A stretch of DNA of 64,000 nucleotides, taken from positions 123,040,564 to 123,104,563 of the forward strand of contig CM059971.1 of the NCBI GenBank assembly GCA_030490835.1, read 5' to 3'. Position 1 is the first letter of the stretch, and each line of letters opens with the position of its first letter. Source of the DNA: Annona cherimola. Lineage: Eukaryota; Streptophyta; Magnoliopsida; Magnoliales; Annonaceae. Both the position numbers and the translations under genes were made by a program. Positions 48,961 through 62,029 of this stretch are shown in pieces. Under the pieces are notes generated by a model, which saw only the letters and a list, made by a program, of their open reading frames with translations, ran no database searches and was not told the origin of the DNA.

Positions 48961-50807
48961 AATATTTTTGGTTAATGCCTTAATGGCAAAGGTTATTAAG
49001 AGACCCAATTGCATTAGACATTCCCGCATAAAAAACTCCATGCACGGCCTTCGAAACCCTGTCTCAAAACAAAACACGAACGTCTTAGCTCAAGTTTCCG
49101 GTCTGTCTTATCAGAAAAAAAAAGAAGAAGAAAGTTTCCGGTCAGTTGCTTGTTAGGATGCTTTAAAAAGAAAAACACTTTTCTGCCCTTTTTAATATGA
49201 CTCGAAATCTTTACCGTGTATCCTACTTTTCTATTTTCTTTTTTATAATCTAATATTTTTCATATATTTCGGTATAATTGCCATATCTATTTTCTTTACA
49301 GTTAATCCTTATGCGTGTCCAATTACAAACTTTCTAACTTTTGTCAAAATTTTCCTACCAAATTTTTCTCACATAAAAAAATTTATAGTATTTTTCAAGA
49401 GTTTATTAGTTGTTGCTTGATGAAGCGAACTCGCTCGGGAGAAATCCGCTGGCAATGCTATCCCATTCTGATACAAATTTAATCACATTATTCTTTATAT
49501 TTTTAATTATTCTTTGTTACATTTTCTTTTAAAGTTTGTTTCGGAAAAGGAAAGATGGAAGAAAAATTATATAAAAGTATTTTTTTAAATTTAAAAAGTT
49601 ATAAAATATGATAAGGGTAATCATTAGAAGTAAATAAATTAAAGATAAAATGCAAAATAATTTTTAATTTTTTTATACATATGAAAGCCTAGCATTAATC
49701 TTTCAACATGTGAAATTTGAACATTTTTTGAACTTATTTGTTATTTTATTTTGATTTTTGAAAATTAAAATATCAAATAGATTTAAAATTTTATCAAATT
49801 TACTAGATAAAAGATTTGGATTAAGCCCACACTTAGGGGTGTAACTTGAGTCGCGTAAGTTCAGTGTGAGGTTGACCTTATCCTTATACTATTTATAAAA
49901 ACAACTACTCTATTTTAGTTTAAATCTGTTCTAAGTAAAATTATATTGGAAAACTATATAATATAGGGGACATTTGGGAATGTAAAAGTTGTGGGAAATA
50001 TGGTATTTGGTGGGTGTAGAAAATGGAATATTTTGAAAATTGTGTGATTGATATGAAATGATAGGGGTAAAGTTGGAATAAATAGGTTTATTAGAAAGTA
50101 GTTGATAGGAAAAATGATTAGAATATAAAGGTAAAAGTAGAAAAATATGATACTTAATTAATAAATGATGTGCCTTGAAACCCGTGCTCCAGCAATTCCC
50201 TTCCACATTTCCCATATCAGATTCCCAAACGTCTCCATAGGGTGGGGTATGCTTAGAATTGACCAGACTTATAAAGTTATAGTTTTCATATAATATTTAA
50301 AAACAGTAACTTTATTACAAGTTTTACTTAAAAAATTTTAATCAAGATGGTAGTAGTATACTTTTTGAAATTGTTAAATAAGTTTCTATATATTTAAAGA
50401 ATATATTTATATTTTTCACTATAAAAGATATTTTTTGAAATTTATATTGAATGTATATTAATAATTCGGGTAGGTTCGGGTAACCGAGCCTTGGAATCTG
50501 CCCTATCCTAATTGAACTGAGTAATTTTTTTTTACTTAGAACCTACCCTACCCAATGGGTATAAAATTAAGAATTTATCTTACTCATTTTTGGGTACCTA
50601 ACAAGTCGACCCACAGGTATTGTAAAATGTTGAAAAATAATAATAATAAATTAAGTTGACTGGTCAAAATCCACGTAGAGCATCCTACGTGGCAAGGGTA
50701 GATTTTTTGACCAACTGAGCCAAATGAGTAATAATGGGTCTTGCCCAATTATTATTTAAATATGTCGTGAGTTATATTTTTATTTTTATTTTTGAATGTT
50801 ATTTCAG
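48961..50807. other. AT-rich intergenic DNA, no gene seen
   Basis: Positions 49965-50240 hold a diverged Harbinger-like MITE on the minus strand (GGGGACATTTGGGAATG at the left, CCCAAACGTCTCC at the right). At 50460-50610 there is a run of GGGTAGG and CCTACCC motifs in inverted arrangement. At 50680-50701 is a small hairpin, CCACGTAG-N6-CTACGTGG. Confidence 0.4.
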
Positions 50808-50810
50808 CAA

Positions 50811-50880
50811 CCCATGTAGCTCGGTTGGCATAAAGGAGGTCCAAATGATCTTAGAGGTCTAGGGTTCAAGTATGGGGTTT
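50811..50880 (+). repeat. Possible tRNA-derived SINE
   Basis: TAGCTCGGTTGGCA at 50817-50830 matches an RNA polymerase III A box and GGGTTCAAGTATGG at 50862-50875 a degenerate B box, 45 bases apart. The sequence does not fold as a tRNA (no matching acceptor or anticodon arms). This is the usual form of a SINE head. Confidence 0.4.
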
Positions 50881-50933
50881 CGCAGAAAAATATGATTTAT
50901 TTGTGCACTTTTGCCTCCTCAAACATGTGGGTC

Positions 50934-51115
50934 CCACAGGATAAAATAGGATGGGATAAGACTCTCCTAGATAGGGTGGTTAAGATAAAATTTAATTTTG
51001 AAATAAATTTTATCTCTATCTCTCCACGGGATAAGATAGGATGAGATAAAAATTATCCTAGATAAGATTTGTTAAGATAAAATCTAATTTTAAAATAAAT
51101 TTTATCTTATTCCTA
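50934..51115. repeat. Diverged tandem duplication of about 90 bases
   Basis: The unit starting CCACAGGATAAAATAGGATG at 50934 is repeated at 51024 as CCACGGGATAAGATAGGATG and continues in parallel, including TTAAGATAAAATTTAATTTT and TTAAGATAAAATCTAATTTT. Each unit also folds back on itself (AAAATTTAATTTTGAAATAAATTTT). Confidence 0.75.
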
Positions 51116-53739
51116 TCTTCATATCCTTTAGAAGCTACGAGACTTCTATAAATTGGGTTGGTGACTTGACGGATTGGGATATTCGTAAGAAAGGTTTGGA
51201 AAGTAGAGTGGCGGAAGGAGGAAATTTATTTTCTTCAACAAAGGCAAGTGAAATTTTATTTAAAAATTGATTTTAATTCCATAATTATGTGATTTACGTT
51301 GGGCTAGTTTTATATAATTGTTATGTATAAAGCATATGGATTATATAATTTTTAGAACATATTTGACATAATATAATTTTACATCCTAAGTTTTTAAGAT
51401 GTAAAATTATACAGATAAATATGTTTGAATTTTATGCCTAAAATTATATGTATTGAGCTTATTGAATTTTTCTTTTTATAAATACATTGATATATATTGA
51501 AATTTATATTAATGATATGGGTTAATTGCAACATGTATTTAATAATATTTATGTGTATTATGAATGGCGTAAAATCAAGTTATATAAGCTAGTTCCGATT
51601 TTCTCAGACGTACATTAATGGAAAGTCGTCCAAATAAGAAGTTTCGTTTATAGAGAATTTTCATAAGAGGCGCCTGGGAGAGGAATTTTCGTCCAAAGCA
51701 AGAGAAGCTTGCTTTTGCAACGAAATTTTTTTTGTTGCTTTTGACATTTTCCTTTACATTTAATAATTTTTTATGCTTCTGATCTCCACAGGATTTTGGA
51801 AATTGATATGTGGGCTATTACAGCAATAAAGGCTAAGTGACAGAGGCCTTGGTAGGGCCCACCTGCAGTAAAGGCTATGATGATATGGCTTAATGTGGGC
51901 TGTTTATTTCATTTTATTATGATTTAATCATTTGAACTCCGATTTGAATGATCAAATAGTCTATTTCTATATTTTTGATGCTTCTAGACTCAATGGAAAG
52001 GTTTAATTTTTCATTTGAGGCATAATTTTTGAGATATTAAATTAAATAATTATTTTTATCATTTAATTAAGTTTTAATTTGGTCATTATCTATTTTCAAA
52101 TAATTTTCTACTTGCTAGTCATGTTGTGACTAACCCATTATTTTTACAAGTGTACCAAATCAAGTGGGACATTAGCATTTTGGATTTACATAAAGATTTT
52201 CAAGGATATTTAATTTTATTTATTTATTTCAAAGGCATGTATTGAGAATGAGACTTGTAAAATTTCTTTTCTTTGTGCTTTGATGTAATAATGGGAATAT
52301 GACTAGTGGAAGTAGAATTTTAAAATTTTTATGAAATTATAATAATTAATTTTGCCATAAATGTGTGATTGATCTTGGAAAATTACATTAAATACACGGC
52401 CCGGGATCACTTTTCTGGACCGCTATGTTACAGGTATCTTATCTAAGTTGCACTCCTACCCACATATGTCTAAAATTTAAAAATATATGGCTGCTTACAC
52501 TAAATCATATGGTTTGATGAAAGTCCACGAAAATTATTAGAATGTTAGGGTAACATTAGAAAACTGGGAAAAATAATTAAACTCTTGCATTATACCACAA
52601 GATGCCACCTTAGGTGAGGAAGGTCAAGGCTTCCCGTACCAATACGAGGAGATGATTCATATTGGATGACTAAGCAAATAACGGAGGTATATTTCAGAAA
52701 ATGGATAAATGAGATAAATGATTAACCAAACTTTGAACTCTGAATTTCCACCCCGCATACAATCACTCGTATCAGCCACTTAGAAAGCAACAAATAACAT
52801 CATATGCAACAAATTTACATCAAAAGATGATTTCAGTATCTCTCTTAAAACAGCCAGTGTGACATCATTTACCTTTATAAGTATGCATATAAGAATCAAG
52901 TGCATGTCGCGTTTGTTTAAATGAAAACAAAAGATAAAAAAAATATAAAAGCAAAAGTTAATACAAAAAATTATTATATTTTTTATTTTTATCTGTATAT
53001 TTCAATATTTTCCATATCCTTCTATACAACTGTTATATCTATTTTTCTTTATTCACAGTTTACCTTAATCATATTTATTTTTGTCTTATTCTCATTTTTT
53101 AATGCTGCTGTAGAAATCTTCTAAATCAACGTCCCCGTACAAGATTTTCTATATGCAAGTCATTCTTAATCTTATCAGGGCCTGTATAGCAAAGATATCA
53201 CATACCATTTCAATTAAATATTGGCATGGCCATGAAATTGAATAATTTAAGTATTAAACCATTAAAATTGTTTCATTATTACAATAATCTAGGTACTTTT
53301 ATCTAAGCATTTGAACTTTTTAAATTTGTTTATTCTATCAAATAATTATTTATTAAAATTTTATTATATTTTGCATTCAAGTAAACTAATTCAACTGAAT
53401 TTTAAAGTTATATATAAGCATTTTCATGAGATCCTCTTTAATTTTTCCACCTAATCAATGTGATTGATAAGAAATACACTTCATCAATTACATTTTACAT
53501 CTTTTATTTAACTAAGAGAGCAAATTCCTTCTTTTACTATCATCCATTTTATTTAGCAATTTATTTAGCTAAAAGATTAAATTTTATCTAAATTAAAGAT
53601 GTCCATGTTACATTTACTTAAATATATATTTGTGTGTAAATTATATAAAATACTTACATCTATTTACATATACATTAAAATTTAACAAAACTTTATAGAA
53701 TCATTAATCCATTCATATATTTTATATTTTTTATGCATA
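51116..53739. other. AT-rich intergenic DNA, possible decayed LTR sequence
   Basis: Positions about 51780-52440 (GGGCTATTACAGCAATAAAG to GACCGCTATGTTACAGG) have the look of plant LTR-retrotransposon long terminal repeat sequence, but I cannot find a second copy, a primer-binding site or any gag-pol reading frame. From 52915 to 53130 a TTTGTTTAAATGAAAAC start and Harbinger-like interior are visible. No gene is seen. Confidence 0.3.
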
Positions 53740-54180
53740 TGTTACATAGAAATAGAGTCATATAATCTCTTAATTTTAAGATGTTGATTGTTGATGAAAA
53801 ATTCAATTCATTTATTATATTTAACATCATTTATTTATCTAGAAGATCAAGTTTCATCCTGATCAAATATGTTTATGGATCACATTCGTAGAAAAATATA
53901 TATTCATATAAATTATAAAAAATACTTAGATACATTTACACATGTATTAGAATGTAAGAATCTTTTATAAAATTATTTATTCACATAGAAATGATACGTT
54001 GTATGGTTTAGATATTAAAGCTACAACTTTAATTGATATTTAGAGTTAAACTATTTTATTATATTGATTTTTATTGGGGCCCAAGCACAGTGATATTTAG
54101 ATAAATAAAAATTTTCAAATATATTTGTTAAATACAATAAACATGGTAGATTTTTCATCAACCATTAATATATTAAAAAT
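53740..54180. mobile_element. Palindromic Mutator-type MITE, degenerate, related to 5287-5856
   Basis: ATGTTACATAGAAATAGAGTCA and then AAATTCAATTCATTTATTAT, ATTTATTTATCTAGAAGATCAAG and GTTTATGGATCACATTCGTAG follow the order of the left half of the element at 5287-5856. The right half is partly recognisable near 54110-54170. No target duplication was fixed. Confidence 0.5.
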
Positions 54181-54825
54181 AGATAGGATTATACAGAAAA
54201 CAGGTTTCATTGAAGCAAAACCCTCTTCTTTTTCTTTTCAGTTTTATGTGGGTCCAAGCATGTTTACATTATATATCAAATTTATCATTTTTGTATATTT
54301 TTTATAAAATTTTAAAAATCAAAAAATTTCCCTCATCTCACTTTTCGACACATGCAAAATGTGAAGCTACGTTATTTTAAAATTTTATTAAAATAAATAC
54401 AAGACTCAAAAAATAATAAAATTTATAAATACACTTGAGTCCAAATAAAAGTGAAGAAAAAATAAATAAAATTTTTGTTTCTTAGCTAAATAATAACTCC
54501 ATGTATAGTACCATAATCCTAAATATAAATATTTTAGTTTTTGAATTTACATGAATGTAAATAACCTTATAGAAGGCTTGCATTTTATTAAATCATCAAG
54601 GTGGACCTCAAAATGCATTTGTATGCAACCAAAATAATGGTTGCACTCAAGGACATTTGTGGCAGTAGTATTTACTATATTAAACATTTTTTAATTATGA
54701 ACTTGAGGTTACATTAAATTTTTTAATTAAATCTCTCACCTTATCTCATATTATGCATAGTTTGATAAAAGTGTGGGCAGCAACCCTACTTTAACGCCTT
54801 CTCCCACATTTTTAAAAAAATTTAA

Positions 54826-55316
54826 GGATTAATTTCAAATATACTAACTACATTTACTCTTAATTATAAATATATCCACTGAATTTTAAAATTTTCACAT
54901 ATAGCTACTAAATATGGGTGAAATTTCTTTCATATTCATTTCGTCAAACACAATTAAAAATTACCATTATTCATAGTAAGAATTGTCCAAAATGTCCCTA
55001 ATTGTTTAATAATAATAGTTGTTTCATTATGACAAAATTGGATAGTGTGATGAAAATCCATTGAACTTGAGAAAGAAAAAAGGCCAAATGAGTTTTGATA
55101 TTTTGGATATGAAACCAATGGCAATGGATGTTAGATCAATCAAGGGTATTTTATAATTTTAAAATTATAAAACGTTTTTAATTTTCATATTGTGTATATT
55201 TAAAATTAATGAAATACTTAGTGAGTATATATGAAAGTTTTCAAACTTAGTAAGTATATGTGTAATTAAGGAAAAATAGAACGGGCTTATTTGATATTAA
55301 CCCAAACTTTAATTAC
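54826..55316. mobile_element. Long-TIR fold-back MITE
   Basis: The left arm GGATTAATTTCAAATATACT is mirrored by the right arm ending TTTGATATTAACCC, and further inside CTACTAAATATGGG faces TACTTAGTGAGTATATATGA. The structure resembles 25788-26252, but the sequence is of another subfamily. Ends are approximate. Confidence 0.55.
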
Positions 55317-56395
55317 TCAAGTATCTTACTTTTCTATATTTACCCCTATATTTTAATTATTTTATCACACAGTTATTTTATTTATTTTCACTTTATCCCT
55401 GTCATATTCTATTACTTTTACATTTTTTAAAAATTATTTTTTCCCGACTCTCCGTTGTATGCATATTACAAAATGGTGCCTTAGTTTAGTTTTTTTTTTA
55501 ATTCTCATATTTATACCTCAAGTATATATTCAAATCCTAACTTTAGGGTTGTAAATCTAACAACATTCTTAACCTAACTACCGAAATATTGCTCCAAAAA
55601 TGGCAGGTGAACTCCCCAAGGAGGAAGGAATTAAGCTCGAACTTTCCATACCTACATTAGGATTTTGCGCAACTACGTCACTTGCGTACTAGCATGCCTT
55701 AGTTTAGTTAATGTGATGTATTAGTTTAGTTAATGTGATGTATAACTTAGAAAATAATACAAAGGCATTCAAGCCCTTTTTTTCATTACTTCACCTACTT
55801 TGAATGATTAGACAAGTAAAAAGGACAACTTTAGAAAAGAGGTAATGAATAAATATACCTAATTTTTTGGCTTATATCTTACACTTTATGACATTTGACC
55901 TTTTCAAAATTACTTGTATTTTACTTGAATGTATTCATGTTTATTTTCAAAAATTCAAATAAAATACTAAATAAATTTTTAAAAATTTCAAATTCCAAAA
56001 GAGGTAAGATTAGGCACTAATCATTTATGATTGATTCGAAATGCTTCCATTTTTACCAATCCAAAAATCTATTTTTTATTTTTAAATTTTTTATAAATCC
56101 ATTAATCTAGAGATATAATTTATAAATTTATTTTTATTATCTTTGGATGCATATATTTTTAATTTTAAATACATAGGTGTTATGATCATTTTCACATGTT
56201 GAAAATGACTATAATACTCTCGTGTTTAAAGAATATATATCTTTAAAATTTGTAAAAACTTGATTTATGAACTATATATATTCCGATTAATAGTTTTATA
56301 GAAAATTTTAAAAAATGGTTATATGGACGGAATTATGGATGTCATGTAACACGACAAGGCGCACATGTGTATAAAAAATTTATGTAAAATATACA
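55317..56395. other. AT-rich intergenic DNA, no gene seen
   Basis: A short direct repeat of TTAGTTTAGTTAATGTGATGTA occurs in tandem near 55700-55742. Nothing else stands out. Confidence 0.35.
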
Positions 56396-58790
56396 TATAG
56401 GAAAATGTTTGAGTGCGGAACCACTGCACCGAAATTACGGTGCAGTACGCTGAAATGGGCTACACATGATGATAAAATCATAATCTACATCATTCATTGT
56501 ATTTACAATAATATATTCTATTACCATATTAATTTTTATCTAAATCGGATGTGTATGGACCCATCTGAAAATGATACAAATTCAAGGTAATAAAATAGTT
56601 TGATGTAAATAACAACTTTAAAGTAGTTTTTCAACATGTAAATCACTTACTATAAAATTTATATACGGATAAATGATTGTATAAAATTTAATTGCATTCT
56701 AATACATGTAAAGCCCATTTTTGAGCAAATGTAACGCTCCAATATGTGTGTGTGTGATCCATTCATGTGCAAACAGACTGCACCGTATTAGGGTGCAGTT
56801 CGCTGTAAAATGGGCCCCACGCATATTAGATTGCAATGAAACTTTATGTGATTATTTATCTATATAAAAATCATATATTAGACGGTTTCGATATTGAAAA
56901 TATCACTTTAAAATTGATATTTATGTTAAACTATTTTATTACGTTGACTTTGCACCATTTTAATATGGGGACCATACATATGTTGGATTTGAATAAAATT
57001 GATGTGCTAATAAAGTGAAAAATTCTAAATACAATAGGTGGAGTGAATTTCTTATTCATGATCAAGTGGGGCCCATAGTGCATGAGACTGTACACTGGAA
57101 CATTTTCCTATATATAGGAAAATATTCAAGTGTAGCGCTACTGCACCGTACCCCACATGATGCTAAAATCATAATTTACATCACTCGTTGTATTTAGAAT
57201 AATATATTCTATTACCATATTAATTTTTATCTCAATCGGATATACGTATGGACCCCATATGAAAATGGTACAAATTCAATGTAATAAAATAATTTGATGT
57301 AAATAACAACTTTAAAGTAGTTTTTTCAACATGTAAACCATTTGCTATAAAATTTATATATAAATATATGATTATATAAAGTTTCATTGCATTTTAATAT
57401 GTGTGAGACTCATTTTTATGTAAATATACCATTGTTGCGCTACACCGGAACAACTCATATATATATATAGAGTTATATTAAAATACGGTGCAGTGGCACT
57501 GAAATGGGCTCTACATGATGATCAAATTAAAATCTACTTTACCCATTGTATTTAGAATAATGTATTGTATTACCATATCAATTTTCATACCAATCGGATA
57601 TGTGTATGAACCCCATCTAAAAATACTACAAATTCAACGTAATAAAATAGTTCGATGTAAATAATAACTTTAAAGTGATTTTTTCAACAAGTAAACCATT
57701 TGCTATAAAATTTATATATAGATAAATAATTGTATAAAGTTTCATTGCATTCTAATATGTGCGGGTTTCAGTTTTGGGCAAATATATTGTTGTTCCAATG
57801 CAGTTGTGTTGCACCTTAATAGCCCTCATATATATATAGGTGAGAACATATCCTATGCAAACGATCTACCATAAAATGGGCCCCACATATATTAAAATAT
57901 AATAAAACTTTATACAATCATTTATCCATATAAAAATCACACTCTAGATGGTTTAGATGTTGAAAATACCATTTTAAAATTGATATTTACATTAAACTAT
58001 TTTGTTACATTCATTTTGTACCATTTTAAGATGAGACTTATACGCATTTTGCATTTGGGTGAAAATTGGTAGGTTAATAAAGCGAATAATTCCAAATATA
58101 ATTGGTGGAGTAGATTTTTCATTTATGATCAAATGGGCCCCACAGCACACGGACTGCACCATAACGAATGCACTTGATTATTTTCCTATATATATATAAG
58201 AGTTGTTCCGGTGCAACAGCTGCACCGGAATAGCGGTACATTTGATAAAAAAATGGGCCTCATACATATTAGAATGTAATGAAATTTTATACAATCATTT
58301 ATCTATATATAAATTTTATAACGAATGGTTTACATGTTAAAAAATCACTTTAAAATGGTTGCTTACATCAAATTATTTTATTACATTATTTGTGCCATTT
58401 TAAGATGGGGTCGTGTGTGTGTGAATATATATACAGAAATATTCAGATGCAATATCGCTGAAATGGGACTCACATGATCATCAAATCATAGTCTATTATA
58501 CCCATTGTATTTAGAATAATATATTTTATTATTATACTAATTTTCATCCCAATGAGATATGTATGTGGGTCCTATCTGAAAATAGTATAAATTCAACGTA
58601 AGAAAATAATTTAATGTAAATAACAAGTTTAAAGTGATTTTTTCAACATTAAATCATTTGCTATAAAATATATATATAAATAATTGTATAAATAATTATA
58701 TTATGATATATATAAGTTTATTTTTGATCAAATGTAATGTTGTTCTGTGGTGCGGTTGTGCTGCACTGGCAGCTCATGTATATACATCAT
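56396..58790. mobile_element. Cluster of about seven related palindromic MITEs (GTGCAGT-end family)
   Basis: Copies follow one another with little or no spacer. Plus-type copies show TGAAATGGGCT or a variant near 56451, 57499 and 58459, plus a partial one from about 57110. Minus-type copies show AAATGGGCCCCAC near 56807 and 57877 and a partial form near 58251. Each carries ATTACCATATTAATTTT, AATAAAATAGTTTGATGTAA and TTTCAACATGTAAACCATTT or their complements. Ends contain CACTGCACCG or CGGTGCAGT. The family also occurs at 29222-29590 and at 63603-64000. No coding capacity. Confidence 0.7.
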
Positions 58791-59100
58791 TGGATGAAAA
58801 TTGACACGGTTACCGGACGCTAATGAACAGTGGGCTCCCGCATAGAGAGATGTGACGCCGGGCCGGCCAGCTTTTGCAGTTTCCCTGACACGCTGCCGTA
58901 CCTGCATGCATGCATTGTCGGTTTGTATTGTCCGTGAAGCGCCGTAGACTGAGGGCTGTGAAGAAAGACCGATGCATATGGGGTATTGAGCTCCTCTGCC
59001 CTACGGCCTACAGGCATCAAAGGATGCTTCTTTTACTGTTACTCTCGCACCCACCATCGCTGCAGCATTAAATTTAGGTTATGCTTTTGGGCACGTTTGA
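58791..59100. other. GC-richer unique patch
   Basis: This stretch, with GACGCCGGGCCGGCCAGC near 58853 and CCCTACGGCCTACAGG near 59000, contrasts sharply with the AT-rich MITEs on both sides. A 66-codon minus-strand frame at 58820-59020 matches no family I know. It may be a stranded piece of a gene or promoter. Confidence 0.35.
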
Positions 59101-59299
59101 TTTTTTTATTATATGGGCGTGTCTGTGAGGAGTACGAACGCTGATTTTCAAGAATAAAAAATAAATATTTTAAATATTTTAAAATAGTAAAAAATTATAT
59201 ATATATATATATATTAATAATATTATAAAAAATTTAAAAAAAAAATAAAAAAAAAATGGGCGTATGTGCCCGGGAGCATGCAGCGTGTCCTGTTTGTGA

Positions 59300-59578
59300 A
59301 GAGTGAAATTTTTAAATAAAAAAGTTTTATTATAAAAGTTGTTAAATTGAAATAAAATAATATGATATAATAGAAGTAATAATGAGCAGTAAAAATAATA
59401 AAATTAAAACAGATAGATTAGTTGTATGTGCGGTTATATAAAAATGATTAAATAGTAGTGTAGTTGTATTAAAAGATGTAAAATAAATGACTAAAAAATA
59501 TAATAATTATGAATAGTAAAAAGTTTTAAATTGAAACGTTTTAGCTTGATATCTTTTACTATTTGCCGAACACACCAT
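59300..59578 (-). mobile_element. Tourist/Harbinger-type MITE, diverged copy
   Basis: On the minus strand the order of blocks follows the 33294 family: GGTGTGTTCGGCAAA, an AACGTTTCAATTTAAAAC block and TTAGTTGTATGTGC (plus). It stands back to back with the plus-type copy at 59590-59870. Confidence 0.55.
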
Positions 59579-59589
59579 ATATAAACTCT

Positions 59590-59870
59590 TAGAGTGTTTG
59601 GTAACCCATAAAACTTTTAAAATTAAAATTTTTTACTTTTCATAACTATCGTATTTTTAAATTATTTTTCATTTATTCATATATGGTTATCTTACTTTTC
59701 AATCATTTTTACACAACTGTTAATTCATCTAACATATCTATTTTAATTTTATTTTCTTTACTCTTCGTCATTAATATTATCATACCACATCATTTTTCAT
59801 ATTTCAAAAACTTTTATAGTAAAAGTTTTTTATTAAAAGTTTTATCACTTTCCAAACATAAATAATTCTT
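59590..59870 (+). mobile_element. Tourist/Harbinger-type MITE, diverged copy
   Basis: GAGTGTTTGGTAACCC at the left, then TTTTCATAACTATCGTATTT, TTACTTTTCAATCATTTTTA and TTTACTCTTCGTCATTA match the 33294 family in order; the right end is CTTTCCAAACAT. Confidence 0.6.
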
Positions 59871-60262
59871 CTAAATGGGAGGAGACAATAAACTTTCAGA
59901 TATCAACAAGGAAGACTATAAGCTTCAAAATATTAATGGGAACACAAAACCCCCAAAACGACTTAATCAAGATTCAAATTCGAAATGCATAGGCTTGAGA
60001 CCCTTGTCTCTAGTCACATTTGTTGAATATATTCTATGGTTTTTCAATAGTTTTTCTATTGTACATATTTTCTTATAAGTGATTTAACTATTTTAAAATT
60101 TTATCCCTATACTCTAACTGCTTTTCTTATACGTACAGTATTTATTCTAAGTTAAACTCTATCATTTTATATTGTTAATATAATTTTAAAATATTTTTTG
60201 CACGTTCACACTATCCCGAAATCCTGCCAAAATGCATTCTTGAACGACACATTAATATTTAC

Positions 60263-60622
60263 GGCAATTGATTCAACGCAGCAATTTCAACGCACTCGGC
60301 AAAATCCATTTTTTATATTTTCTTGAAATTTTTTATAAAACTATTAATCTAAGTGTATTTAACATGTATATCAAATTGTACTATTTTTGGAGATTTTTGG
60401 ATTTTTTCGGATTTTTAGAAGCCCGTGGCATTTTAATAATTACTAATTTTTAAAAATTCAAAAAATCTAAAAATCTAAAAAAGTGATAAAAATTGATATG
60501 TATGTTAAATGTACCTAAATTAACATTTGTATGAAAAAATTTCAAAAAAAAAATATAAAAAAGGGTTTTACAACCGGTTGTATTGAAATTTCAATGCACC
60601 CTGCTGCATTGAATCAATTGCC
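60263..60622. mobile_element. Mutator-type MITE with 9-bp target duplication
   Basis: A perfect 9-bp direct repeat, AATATTTAC, lies at 60254-60262 and 60623-60631. The ends GGCAATTGATTCAACGCAGC and GCTGCATTGAATCAATTGCC form an inverted repeat of 20 bases with one mismatch. The interior is a larger AT-rich fold-back. Length 360; no coding capacity. Confidence 0.85.
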
Positions 60623-61497
60623 AATATTTACTAGCTACAATCTTATTTTTAGGTTTAAAATATATTTTTTAAATTGAAAATTTTACTATGTATTATTATA
60701 CATCTTATTTTATCATATTACTAAAAATAATTTTCATTTGAAACTTCTGTATTGTAAAAAATATCATCCTTTGAGAGCAAATTAATAATTATTAAATTTG
60801 TAAAAATATATAGTATAAATATGGTATATTATAATTAGCGGTATATATAACTTTTAGAATCATCAATAAATTACATGAATACATAATAAATGGTTTGACT
60901 TTTTAAAAATATTATGAAATTAAAAAACCAAAATTTTTTTGGGCATTTTTACATTAGGGATATACTAGGGTGAATAAACCTCAGCTAAATGTGCCGTGAT
61001 TAAATGGGGCTGCTTTCACGATAAAATCTTAATCCATTCCATTTATCATGTTCAGAATTACTTAACAACCAAACCAAGCTTCATAGGAATTAGATATTTC
61101 CATTCAGAACATAGAGATTGAGTTAGAAATTGATTCTTTGATACTCATCGATCGTCTGACAAGTAAAAATTTCATTCGAGCCAATATCTATGTGCTGATC
61201 GGAGAGATTAAATCACTTACATCAAAGAGAGGTGATGTGCATTTTACGCGTGCTGAGGAACAAGAATCAAACAGCCCATTTGCTGATAGATTTTGCTTCT
61301 GAAAGCCTAATAAATAATTGTACTCGGTAGGGTGATCCTTCATAATCCGTAGCTCATGTTTGAACGATTGTGTAAGGCTGAGGAAATGAAAGTGCTTTCT
61401 TGCCCATGTCCAGAATACCATACCGGAACTTTGGATATGAGCTGGATGGACTTTTTGTTATTAAATAAAATTTTTACAGAAATCAACATAGTTTTTG

Positions 61498-61742
61498 CTA
61501 AGGTGCATTTGTTAATAAAAACTTTTCAAACTAAAACTTTTCACTCTCCATAATTACTTTATTTTTAATTAATTTTTCTTTTTCTTATATAAATATTCAA
61601 TTATTTTTACACAATTATTCATATATCTAATTTATCTATTTTAACTTTATTCTTTTTGTTCATCGTCATTATTCATATCATATCATATTATTTTTTCTTA
61701 TTTTAAAAATTTTTACATCAAAAACTTTTAATCAAGAAAATA
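61498..61742 (+). mobile_element. Tourist/Harbinger-type MITE, diverged copy
   Basis: TAAGGTGCATTTGTTAATAA at the left followed by AACTTTTCAAACTAAAACTT, TTCACTCTCCATAATTACTT and, near the right, CATCAAAAACTTTTAATCAA match the 33294 family. The right terminus has been lost or decayed. Confidence 0.6.
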
Positions 61743-62029
61743 TTCAATGTAATAAATTATTTTATATGCCAATGTCAAAGTTATATTTTCAAACTCTAAA
61801 CCATCTAAAAGACTATCATTACATAAATGATTAATTTCATAAAGTATTACTATAGTTTGCGGCATATGTAAATGAATGTTAGGTTTTTTTTTTCTGATTT
61901 ATACGTAACTGTATACATTCTTAAGCAGGTACGGCTGACGTGGATTCCGATCGAAGCTACTTCTGGTCACGTGATAAAAAAATAATTTTTTATACATTCA
62001 TAAACAATTTGGCTAGTGAGAAAATATGA

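Noticed and set aside
50811..50880. A tRNA gene
   Set aside because: The A and B box likeness is there, but the acceptor and anticodon stems do not pair.
51780..52440. A solo LTR of a retrotransposon
   Set aside because: General look only; no TG...CA ends, target duplication or second copy could be shown.
56396..58790. CRISPR-like or satellite array
   Set aside because: Units are 300-400 bases, diverged and in both orientations, which fits MITEs, in a plant genome.
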